Of a DNA stretch of 64,000 nucleotides, positions 10,977 through 19,200 are shown piece by piece. The stretch is from an uncultured Cryomorphaceae bacterium. GTDB lineage: Bacteria; Bacteroidota; Bacteroidia; Flavobacteriales; Schleiferiaceae. The stretch is taken from positions 2,434,068 through 2,498,067 of the forward strand of contig CAKZJV010000007.1 of NCBI GenBank assembly GCA_937120475.1. The letters run 5' to 3'. Each line of letters starts with the position of its first letter. Positions within the stretch are counted from its first letter, which is position 1. Made by a program: the position numbers and the translations under genes. The notes beneath the pieces were generated by a model, which saw only the letters and a list, made by a program, of their open reading frames with translations, searched no databases and had not been told where the DNA came from.

Positions 10977-11291
10977 ATGGAAAACGTTGTTGAAATACTT
11001 GAAATGCCATATAAAATATCCAGTGTTGTTTTAGAAAACTTCACGAGTCCCGAATACTTTATTGTCATAAATATTTATAGGGTACTGAACAGAACGGATG
11101 CGTACAGTATTGTATTTAATGAAGTATCAAATTTAAACATTAGCTCTAGTGAGTACACCTATTCTGATGAGTCGGCAATAACAATTGAAGATATATCAAG
11201 TCGGCAAATGGAGAACGTTACCTACAAGGTGGCGATTTCTGAGGATGTAATGTCTTTCTATTGTAAAAGCGTACACCTATTCAACGATTGA
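10977..11291 (+). CDS. Candidate immunity protein for the locus 1 RHS tip
   Basis: This 104-aa protein has no signal peptide and so is cytoplasmic. I do not recognise its family. It starts 12 nt after the stop of the toxin-tipped RHS protein, on the same strand, and is AT-rich like the tip. This is the standard position of a cognate immunity gene. The sequence is acidic with alternating hydrophobic residues, consistent with a small beta-rich fold. The immunity role is inferred from position only. Confidence 0.6.
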   Translation: MENVVEILEMPYKISSVVLENFTSPEYFIVINIYRVLNRTDAYSIVFNEVSNLNISSSEYTYSDESAITIEDISSRQMENVTYKVAISEDVMSFYCKSVHLFND

Positions 11292-11417
11292 AAGTTTGAA
11301 TTTTGTGATATTATTCTTAATAGGTTATCTAAGGTAGCAAGGAAAATCTCGGAATGACATAATAGAAAGCGCAACAAGACCTGAACGAGCGGATTTAGGT
11401 TCTTAAAGAATTAATTA

Positions 11418-11564
11418 ATGATACTCCTCGCGGAATACAATGAAGAGGGAAGTTTGGTTGTTGAGGCTTTTAACTGTGCTGAAACCATGGAACTAATTGA
11501 TAGAATAGGCAGTTTATTGCAAAACCGCAGCATTAACCCTGAACGGAAAGGTACTGTAGGCTAA
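11418..11564 (+). CDS. 48-aa small ORF, possible immunity-gene fragment
   Basis: An ATG-initiated ORF encodes 48 residues, beginning MILLAEYNEEGSLVVEAFN and ending in a TAA stop. It is acidic, with a short beta-like N-terminus and a helix-like middle. It lies in the toxin/immunity island between two immunity-like genes, 13 nt before the next. Its size suggests a remnant or a very small protein. I recognise no family. Confidence 0.35.
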   Translation: MILLAEYNEEGSLVVEAFNCAETMELIDRIGSLLQNRSINPERKGTVG

Positions 11565-11577
11565 AATTCAAATAGTT

Positions 11578-11865
11578 TTGGATAAAGTAAGAAATATAGA
11601 CTGGTTTAAAAAGGTAATGGCCCCAACCCTCAAAGATTATGAAATTGAGTATAGGTATTATAAAGATGGAGATTTTGGTTCTCTCAATCAGGTTATATTT
11701 AATTCACCAAGGCAAGGAGGAGGGGTGGATTTTTGGAGCTTAGGCTGGCTAGGAATAGACTTGTACAGTTATGAGCAAGAAAAAACATTGCTTAACATAC
11801 TTTTAGAGCCTGATCATCAAAAAGAAAAGGACGAGGCACTAAAGAGGTTACAAGAACTACTTTAG
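11578..11865 (+). CDS. Second immunity-like small protein
   Basis: This 95-aa cytoplasmic protein uses a TTG start; no in-frame ATG gives a comparable product. It contains a GGGVDFWSLGWLGIDLYSYE stretch and a charged C-terminal helix (KEKDEALKRLQELL). I recall similar short proteins next to polymorphic toxins in Bacteroidota, but I cannot name the family. No full toxin tip precedes it directly. It may be an orphan immunity gene kept after its tip was replaced, or it may protect against tips made by relatives. Confidence 0.5.
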   Translation: MDKVRNIDWFKKVMAPTLKDYEIEYRYYKDGDFGSLNQVIFNSPRQGGGVDFWSLGWLGIDLYSYEQEKTLLNILLEPDHQKEKDEALKRLQELL

Positions 11866-11894
11866 AGTGCTAGAAAGAGATGTTTTATCTTAAT

Positions 11895-12410
11895 CTAAGC
11901 TTTGAATAACCTTTTATAAATATTGTAGTTTTCTGTGTCGAAGCAAATAAAGAGTACTTGCTTTATGTTCTTAGACCTCATTGAAAAATCTGTCAAAGCG
12001 TTGAAGGCAATCTTTGAAGCTATAGGTTTAGGAAAGCCATATCTTCCTGTGCTAATGTTGGGAAATGAAACTGTTCTTACCTGGTTTTGCTCAGCCAAAA
12101 GAAGACTGTTTGTATAAGTTTTATAGAGAAGCTCTTGTTCATTTCTAATACCGCCCATCCAAACAGGACCCACTGCGTGTATGACAAATTTTGCTGGAAG
12201 ATTACCTGCGGTTGTAATAACGGCTTGTCCAGCTTTACAACTACCTTGCTTATTTCGTATTTTTTGGCAATCTTCTAGAAGAGTTTTACCACCAGCTCTG
12301 TGAATTGCACCGTCAACTCCACTACCACCTAATAGTGAAGAATTTGCAGCATTAACAATAGCATCAACATGAATGATTGTGATATCACCCTGATAAACTT
12401 TAATATCCAT
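11895..12410 (-). CDS. Macrodomain protein (YmdB/O-acetyl-ADP-ribose deacetylase type)
   Basis: This 171-aa protein is a single macrodomain. It has GDIT near the start, then [19 protein letters not shown], the ADP-ribose-binding/catalytic loop, then VIHAVGP, and [12 protein letters not shown] for the phosphate loop. Such proteins bind ADP-ribose and often remove it from acetylated or ADP-ribosylated targets. It is the only minus-strand gene inside the locus 1 toxin island, between an immunity-like gene and the orphan tip. An immunity role against an ADP-ribosyltransferase tip is possible but unproven. A second macrodomain gene lies at 55669-56175, and the two are clearly different copies. Confidence 0.9.
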   Translation of the reverse strand: MDIKVYQGDITIIHVDAIVNAANSSLLGGSGVDGAIHRAGGKTLLEDCQKIRNKQGSCKAGQAVITTAGNLPAKFVIHAVGPVWMGGIRNEQELLYKTYTNSLLLAEQNQVRTVSFPNISTGRYGFPKPIASKIAFNALTDFSMRSKNIKQVLFICFDTENYNIYKRLFKA

Positions 12411-12492
12411 ATTGTGAAATTAGTCTGTAATTAAGTTAGCTAGAAATTTTGACAAAAAAACAAAAAGTTACCATTGTGCTAATGGACCTTAA

Positions 12493-13341
12493 GGCCTTTG
12501 CCTCCCCGCCCGGCAATACGCCAGCCCTTACGTAGTGATGGGGAATAACCCCATTAGCGTGTACGACCCCACTGGTTTGTGGGGGTATAAAAACGTAGAA
12601 ACTGGGGAAATGGTGTGGATTAATAATGTACGGGGGTATGACGAAATAAATATTGATGGAGAGGTTTATGAGTTGGTGGCCAAAACCCTGCAAGAGTTTG
12701 GGGAAGTATATGGTAGTTCAGATTTTGATATCTCGGTAGCAGAGGATGTGTCCTTTGTGGACGGGGAAATACATGCGGGTAGCCTACGAGTATTAAAAGA
12801 AGATCAGATCAAATTCGATCCGGAGGATTTGGGCCATAATCCCATAGGTGCTCCTGGTGTTTTACAGGATATTGATATAAGAGGCAGCTCGGTATTTAAA
12901 TTATTCAAAGCCAGCACCTGGAAAAATGCCTGGAGGGCGGCAAAAGATCTCCCACGCCAAGGCAAAAAAGTCATATCTTCCGTAAAATCTCTTTTGAGTA
13001 AGGGGGATGATGCTGCTAGGGGGGGACTTTCAAACTCTCAAGCTAGGGCTTGGTCTAGTGAACAGTTTAAAAGTATTAATACGAATGTTAAACCTACCCA
13101 AGCTAATGCTAGAAGTGTAGTAAATCAAAGGAATAGCCTAAAACAACAAGCTCGAGATTTAATGTCTGATAGAAAGGCTGCAGCTCAGCTAGATAAGGAT
13201 TACCCTATTCAGAATTACGATTATTACTATAATAAATATTCTAATCAGGGTTATTCAGGAGAGGTTTTATATCAAAGAATTATTCAGGGGGGTAAAACTC
13301 CGAATGCAGGTGTTAATCAAAAATTTGAGATTGACCCATGA
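12493..13341 (+). pseudogene. Orphan (displaced) RHS toxin tip
   Basis: The frame is open from just after a TAA at 12490. It begins with 73 bp almost identical to the core/tip junction of the intact RHS gene (ASPY, MGNNPISVYDPTGL), then diverges completely. No signal peptide or RHS body is present. The best in-frame ATG is at 12535, inside the junction, giving 268 aa. The tip has a linker, then a C-terminal domain with QARDLMSDRKAAAQLDKDYP, a Tyr-rich segment and TPNAGVNQKF. I recognise this as an RHS-tip type but cannot name its activity. It is probably silent until recombined onto the upstream core. A small partner gene follows by 12 nt. Confidence 0.8.
12508..12580 (+). repeat. Core-tip junction repeat, copy 2 (in the orphan tip)
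   Basis: This copy matches 10119-10191 at 68 of 73 positions. The upstream flank shares nothing with the intact gene, so the homology is a short tract kept at the fusion point. Recombination between the copies would delete about 2.4 kb, including the first tip, its immunity candidate and the macrodomain gene. Confidence 0.85.
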
Positions 13342-13353
13342 TATTGAGAATTT

Positions 13354-13566
13354 ATGGATAAGGAAAATTTATTGCAGGCTAATCTTGAGTGGGTTCAACA
13401 AGTTGAAGACCGTAAGTTTTTTCGAACAGAATATAATGGAGAAAAGCTTTTGCTTAGGTTAAATGACTTTCCTGAAGAACCTCTTTACAGTGTTATTGGG
13501 GAGAGTAGTTTTGATTTAGATGATAAACCTGAAACATGGCTTATTAGATACCTTGATGAACAATAG
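13354..13566 (+). CDS. Candidate immunity protein for the orphan tip
   Basis: This 70-aa acidic cytoplasmic protein begins MDKENLLQANLEWVQQVED and ends in DDKPETWLIRYLDEQ. It starts 12 nt after the orphan tip and is followed at once by an intrinsic terminator, so tip and partner form one module. The high Asp/Glu content suits binding a basic nuclease-like toxin, but that is inference. No family is recognised. Confidence 0.55.
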   Translation: MDKENLLQANLEWVQQVEDRKFFRTEYNGEKLLLRLNDFPEEPLYSVIGESSFDLDDKPETWLIRYLDEQ

Positions 13567-13577
13567 TATTTAATTCA

Positions 13578-13604
13578 AAAGCGAGGTTATTCCTCGCTTT
13601 TTCT
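13578..13604 (+). terminator. Intrinsic terminator ending the locus 1 island
   Basis: A perfect stem AAAGCGAGG / CCTCGCTTT with loop TTATT is followed by a T-rich tract. It starts 11 nt after the 70-aa gene and closes the toxin island. Confidence 0.85.
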
Positions 13605-13899
13605 TCATTTAGTTCAAAAAACAAGTCTCCCTTCTAGGCGTAGTAGGATACTACGCCTTAATATTTAAATGACCTAAGCATCACTTAAAGTGAAGAACCC
13701 AGGATCAGGTATGATCGCTCCGTAATAAGCTTTTTAAGATATGTAGCTCGCCTTGCCGTTATTGGTTCACTTAAAATGCTCTTTAGCAGTTACCGGGCTT
13801 TGCAGTGCTTACCTCGGCCAAAGCGAACCCACGAAAAAAAATTCTTTGGCCATATAATAAATCCGTGTAAAGTTTCGCAGGGAGACTTATTTTAGAAGC
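13605..13899. other. Intergenic region with a perfect 10-bp inverted repeat
   Basis: No gene is visible here. AGGCGTAGTA and TACTACGCCT (13636-13658) form a perfect hairpin with a 3-nt loop but no following T-run. It could be a backup terminator, a processing site or a decayed repeat. The rest should hold the promoter of the PagL-like gene, but I see no clean TAnnTTTG box. Confidence 0.5.
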
Positions 13900-14967
13900 A
13901 TGTATCGAAGGCTTATCCCTCTGCTTTTTGTGTTGTGCCTACCGGCCCGGGCCCAAAACCTGAATTCATGGGAGTTGCAGGGCGAATACGGCTTCCTTTT
14001 CCTGCATAGTGAAGAGGTGAGGCCCATCGGACAGTCCTACCCATTCGGGCTGGGCCTGAGCTATTCACGCTGGATGTTGAAGGAAAAAAACTGGAAGAAC
14101 TGCCATTGTTATCCCCGCTGGGGAATAAGCCTGAACTATCATAATTACGACAACGCGGAGATACTGGGCTGGGGTCTGCCACTCTACGGTTTCCTGGAGC
14201 CACAATACCGCTTGTTCGGTAATTTCTTTTTCACTTTACGCGGTGGGGCCGGTTACACCTGGTTATCCAACCCCTATGACAGCGAAACCAACCCTTTGAA
14301 TGTCTCCTACAGTTTGCCGCTTACCCCCTTTGTGATGTTGGGTACCGGTTTTTCGTGGCATTTGAATCCGCATTGGCGGGTGGGTGCCCAGTTGCGGTAC
14401 AGCCATGCCTCTAACGGGGGCCTCCAGCAACCCAATAAGGGACTTAACTATCCCACAGTTGCAATGGGTGTGGACTACAGCGTGAAAGCGGCCGATTTCA
14501 AGCCCAGGACTAAGGCCCCGGTAGCCCGGGAGGATATGAGGGAAAGCCTGAGCCTTTCGGCCTTTGCAGCGGGTAAGGCCATTGACTCTACCCGCGTTAC
14601 CTATGCGGTACCGGGCCTGGAACTTAAATACTCCCGCCAGGTAGGTCGGGTATCGGCCCTGGTAGGAGGGGTGGAATGGATCAGTAACCTGGCTTACCGC
14701 GAGGTAATCCGCCAATACAACACCGGGGAAGATCATAACCAGCTTGGCTTACTGCTGGGGCATGAGTTTTTGATGGGGAACTTCACCTTCACCCAGTTGG
14801 CGGGTGTTTATTTATATAAGGATTTTGATGTTAAACCAGATTGGTACCAACGTTATGGTTTAACCTGGCACCCCTTTGATCATTTTTATGCGGGCTCACA
14901 GATCAAGGTACACGGCCACGTGGCGGAGTTCCTTGACTTTAGGCTTGGTTACCGTTATACTTTTTGA
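13900..14967 (+). CDS. Outer-membrane lipid A deacylase, PagL/acyloxyacyl hydrolase family
   Basis: This 355-aa protein has a signal peptide (1-18, cut near ARAQ) and an aromatic C-terminal strand ending YRYTF, typical of a beta-barrel. RYSHASNGG at residues 166-174 matches the catalytic His-x-Ser-Asn of PagL (His169, Ser171). It is followed by QQPNKGLNYP, as in the family. PagL removes the 3-O acyl chain of lipid A in the outer membrane. The protein is about twice the length of Pseudomonas PagL. The extra C-terminal half, also strand-rich, is what I recall for Bacteroidota members. Its stop abuts the stop of the convergent YceI gene. Confidence 0.75.
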   Translation: MYRRLIPLLFVLCLPARAQNLNSWELQGEYGFLFLHSEEVRPIGQSYPFGLGLSYSRWMLKEKNWKNCHCYPRWGISLNYHNYDNAEILGWGLPLYGFLEPQYRLFGNFFFTLRGGAGYTWLSNPYDSETNPLNVSYSLPLTPFVMLGTGFSWHLNPHWRVGAQLRYSHASNGGLQQPNKGLNYPTVAMGVDYSVKAADFKPRTKAPVAREDMRESLSLSAFAAGKAIDSTRVTYAVPGLELKYSRQVGRVSALVGGVEWISNLAYREVIRQYNTGEDHNQLGLLLGHEFLMGNFTFTQLAGVYLYKDFDVKPDWYQRYGLTWHPFDHFYAGSQIKVHGHVAEFLDFRLGYRYTF

Positions 14968-15504
14968 TCAGGGGGCGGTTTGCAGCTGGCAATAAATGCT
15001 CAGCTCTACCTCTTCACCCATGGTAAAGCTCCCGGTTCCTTGCCCGATATTGTAATCCTTACGGTTTACGGTAAAGGAAGCCCGCAGGATATTACCGCTG
15101 TAGGAGAACGGTATTTCCACCCTTTTTTCTACTCCGCGCATACTTAGCGTTCCCCGTGCCACGTACCCCAGTTCAGACTTGAGGATTTCCGAAGACCGGA
15201 AGCAGATTTCCGGGTATTTTTCCGTGTAAAAGTAATCTTCCCCGCGAAGGTGCCTGTCGCGGGTTTCGTTATCCGTATTTATGGAGGCAGCCTCCAGGCA
15301 AACCGCAATTTCACCCATTTCGGGGCGATTGTCGGGAAAGTTAACCGTACCCTTCATTCCGCTAAAAGTACCTTCCACGGTATTTACCCTGAAATTGCTG
15401 ATTTCAAAACGGACCTTGGAGTTTTCGGGAGCGACCTGCATTTGGGAAAGAGCGAGGAAGGGGAGGAATAAAAGGGCAATACTAACGGTTAAAAGCTGTT
15501 GCAA
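14968..15504 (-). CDS. YceI family lipid-binding protein
   Basis: This is a secreted single-domain lipocalin-like protein. The start chosen is TTG at 15504, giving 178 aa with a normal signal peptide (LLTVSIALLFLPFLALSQ). The frame stays open to an ATG at 15648, but that start adds an odd second hydrophobic stretch. Family features are SKVRFEISNFRVNTVEGTF near the mature N-terminus, then DNETRDRHLRGEDYF, RGTLSMRGVEKRVEIPF and DYNIGQGTG. YceI proteins bind isoprenoid-type lipids in the periplasm. The gene is convergent with the PagL-like gene, with no gap. Confidence 0.85.
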   Translation of the reverse strand: MQQLLTVSIALLFLPFLALSQMQVAPENSKVRFEISNFRVNTVEGTFSGMKGTVNFPDNRPEMGEIAVCLEAASINTDNETRDRHLRGEDYFYTEKYPEICFRSSEILKSELGYVARGTLSMRGVEKRVEIPFSYSGNILRASFTVNRKDYNIGQGTGSFTMGEEVELSIYCQLQTAP

Positions 15505-15702
15505 GGTGAAGAGGTTGTAAATAAAAAATGGCGAAAACCATGCGAATATAAACGCTGTTGAAAGTTCCAAAATAAGGGGGAAAATACAAAAAATCGGCCC
15601 ACTCCCCCAGATTTTCCGGTGATTTCCGTTTTTGGCGATTTTGTCCAAACAAGCAATGCAAACATTCTTTTACTTTACTGGCAGTAAACCTTTTTAACCA
15701 TA

Positions 15703-16296
15703 ATGAAACCCGCTCTTCTACTCCTTTCCTTAATGCTTGTTTCCTGTACTCAGAGTCTTAACGTTCAGGATTATATAGCCTGGAATCAAGACGAAGACAA
15801 CGGCCTGTACCAATCTGTTGAGCGGGAGGGCTACCAGTTCAAGCTACAGTATAAACCACAGGAGTTAGTGGCCCTGAACAATGCCGGTGATCTTTCTGGT
15901 TTGGACAAAACTCAACTTAACGAAGAACTGGAAGAGCTTAAAGAATACCAGTTTTTTGATATTCATATTTCCTCTAACCTGGTGGCTGATTTCCTCAGGG
16001 CAAGACTCAGTTCCCAGGAGGAGTATTATCAAAGGGTGGCCTATTTTTCCACTTTCGCCCAGGATGATTTCAAGCTGGTAGAAGGCCAGGATACGCTGGC
16101 TTGCATCATGTATCACTTTGAGCGCAATTACGGCATCCGCCCCTTTCAAACTATATTACTCGGCTTTAAAAACACGCCTGGCTCGCAGGATAAAGACAAA
16201 GAGGTGCTCTACGAAGACCGCATACTCGGTCTCAATACCGTGAACCTCCGAATTGAGAGTAAAAACCTTAACAACATACCCCAACTAAGCTTATAA
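15703..16296 (+). CDS. Lipoprotein opening the locus 2 RHS operon
   Basis: This 197-aa protein has a lipoprotein signal (LMLVSC, Cys about residue 15). The mature part is acidic, with a long helix-like LNEELEELKEYQFFDI region, and has no domain I recognise. Only 3 nt separate it from the giant SpvB-like gene. It is therefore the first gene of that operon, and I infer a role in export, assembly or surface anchoring of the RHS shell. No equivalent gene is present in locus 1. Confidence 0.65.
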   Translation: MKPALLLLSLMLVSCTQSLNVQDYIAWNQDEDNGLYQSVEREGYQFKLQYKPQELVALNNAGDLSGLDKTQLNEELEELKEYQFFDIHISSNLVADFLRARLSSQEEYYQRVAYFSTFAQDDFKLVEGQDTLACIMYHFERNYGIRPFQTILLGFKNTPGSQDKDKEVLYEDRILGLNTVNLRIESKNLNNIPQLSL

Positions 16297-16299
16297 ACC

Positions 16300-19200
16300 A
16301 TGGTTAGAAACAAAAAACTGTTACGGACAATAGCCAGCCTTACCGCTGTATTATTCCTGAGTGAAATTTTTTTCCCTTCAGTAGCCTACGCCCTAACTGG
16401 GGGCCCCAGCCAGCCAGAAGTGCAAAGCTTTGAACCTATTGGCACCAACCAAATGGTAGATCCCTTTACCGGTGATTTTACCTATAACATCCCACTAATG
16501 GACGTTGGAGGCTACCCGCTGAACATCAGTTACCATTCCGGGATTACCATGGACCAGGAGGCCAGCTGGGTAGGCCTGGGCTGGAATATTAACCCCGGTG
16601 CTATTAACCGTAACAAGCGAGGTTTACCCGATGACTTTTTAGGAGACGCGGTAACCAGCGAATTCAATATGAAAAAGAACCAGACCTTCGGCCTGTCCGC
16701 CAATTTTGGAATCGAAGTGTTCGGTATTGATGGCAAAGGGAAAAAGTCCAAATGGAAACCGAGTTTCGGCCTGGGGGTAAACTACAATACTTACAATGGG
16801 GTAGGCCTTGACCTTATGGCCGGGGTAAGCCCCAGCACCGACCTGATGAAATCCGGGCAGGCTGTGGGTACGGCCGGCCTGGGATTGTCCATGCACTCCA
16901 GTAGTAATGATGGCCTTACCATCAGCCCCTCCTTATCCTTCTCCAAGAAGATGGATAAAAAAATCAAGGGCTTAACGGTAGATGCCTTAAGTTCTAATGT
17001 AGGGGTTTCCATAAACTCTAGAGCCGGACTGACCGGCATGAGTTATGGCCTGAAGGCGAATACTTCTTTTGATAAAACAGTAAAAGAGAACGGTAATAAA
17101 GTCAAGAAAAGAGTTGAAGGCTCGGATGGGCTGAGTTCCAGCATCAGCTTCATACCCAATACCTACGTGCCCCAGCAACGCTTTCCCTTTGAGAGCGGTA
17201 ATTACTCGGCCTCCTTCAAGTTCGGGGGTGAACTTTTTGGGCTTACGGGCACCTTTGACCTTACTGGTACCTACGCTTACCAGAAGTTGAAGGAGCAGAA
17301 AAAAAGCACCAATGCCTATGGTTATATGTACTCGGAATACGGTGCCGGACAGGATACAGCCATGCTGGATTTTAACCGTGAAAAAGACCGGCCCTTTAGC
17401 CGACATACGTCCAATTTACCCTTAACAAATTTTACCTATGACCTTTTTGGGATTTCCGGACAGGGTATCGGGGGTATGTTTCGTCCCCACCGCAGTGAAA
17501 TAGGTTATGTGCATGACCCTAAGGTTCAAAACACCAGTGCCAGCTTTAACCTGGGCCTTGAACTTGGAGCCGGGGGCATTATCAAGGCCGGTTCAGACGG
17601 CAGCGCTAACGGGGTGAATTCCACATCCGGCCTGTGGGCATCCAATAACTCGGCCCGTGGAATGTTTTCTTTTTATGGTGAAAACGCCAGTGACCTGTAT
17701 GAACCGTACTACTTTCAAATGGTGGGGGAGCGTACTGCAGACGATCCTGCATGGGCCTCTAACAACATGGCGGAAGATCCGGTGCAGGTGAAACTTTCCG
17801 GCAGTAGCTACAATGTAAGCGCAGACGCTCAACTGGTAGATAAAACGGGATATTACTATTCGCCAAGCACCCCACTGAAGCGTGCCCAGCGGGCTAAAAG
17901 AAACCAATTGGTTAGTCAATTAACCCGCCTGGAAGTTAGCAATGGTATGGGCTTGGACAATTATACCTCCTGGTACGCCCAAAATCATCACATCGGTGAA
18001 ATAACCGTGCTCCGCAATGATGGAAGCCGTTACATTTATGGCATCCCCGCCTATAATTACCAGCATAAAGAGGTGAGCTTTAACGTAAGTGGTAATTCCG
18101 GCAAAAACTGTCAAACCGGCCTCATCGACTACAGTAGCCAGGATGCCTCGGTTAACAATAGCAAGGGAAAAGATAACTTTTACCAGAGTACCAGCACTCC
18201 ACCTTATGCTCACTCTTACCTGCTTTCGGCTCTACTGTCCTCTGATTATTCGGATTTTGATGGCGTAAAAGGACCTTCAGACGGAGATCTCGGAAATTAT
18301 GTGAAGTTTGAATACGATTACATACCGACCTATAAGTGGCGGGTGCCCTATGAGCAGAACAAGGCCAGTTACGATGAAGGCCTGGCCAGTGTGGCCAGTG
18401 ATGATATGGGTAGTTACCAGTACGGGGAAAAGGAACTCCATTACCTGAAAACCATACAAACCAAGACACACATTGCCGTTTTCCACCTTTCGGGGCGCAA
18501 AGATGGTTATGGAGTGAAGGATGAGCACGGTGGAAGGGGAGGGCCCTCCATGAAGAAGCTTGATAAAATATCCCTTTATGCTATCAGTGAGTACCGGAAG
18601 GCCTTCACCGGGCAGGTTACTCCGGTGCCTATTATGGAAGTGCACTTTGAGTACGACTATATTTTATGCCCGGGCATTCCTAATTTTTACGATGTCACAG
18701 GAACCGACAGTCCCGCCAAGCTTACCCTTACCGGCTTGTATTTTACGTACGGTAATTCCAAAAAAGCCAAGTTCAGTTCCTATACGTTTAATTATGCCGA
18801 TACTGATCATAATGGTTCCATAGATGCTAATCCTTCCTATAATCTCAAGGCTTATGACCGTTGGGGACATTATAAACCCAATACCGGTAACTGCGGAAAT
18901 GCCAGCGGGCTTACCGCTCCGGAATATCCCTACGTAGAGCAAAATAAGAGCACAGCCGATTCTTACGCTGCCTCCTGGAGCCTTACCGATATCGACCTTC
19001 CCTCCGGAGGAAAAATAGAGGTGGATTACGAGTCGGACGACTACGCCTACGTACAAAATAAACGGGCGATGCAGATGTTTAAGATACTTGGATCAGGTAG
19101 CAATGCTTTCGATTTTACACCTGGGTCGGGGGGCAATTCCAACGTACTGTACGATGGTAAAACACCCAAACAATATTTATTCTTTCAATTGCAGGAACCC

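Noticed and set aside
12436-12693. 85-aa minus-strand ORF over the orphan tip start
   Set aside because: It is antisense to the RHS junction repeat; the plus-strand frame is clearly the ancestral coding one.
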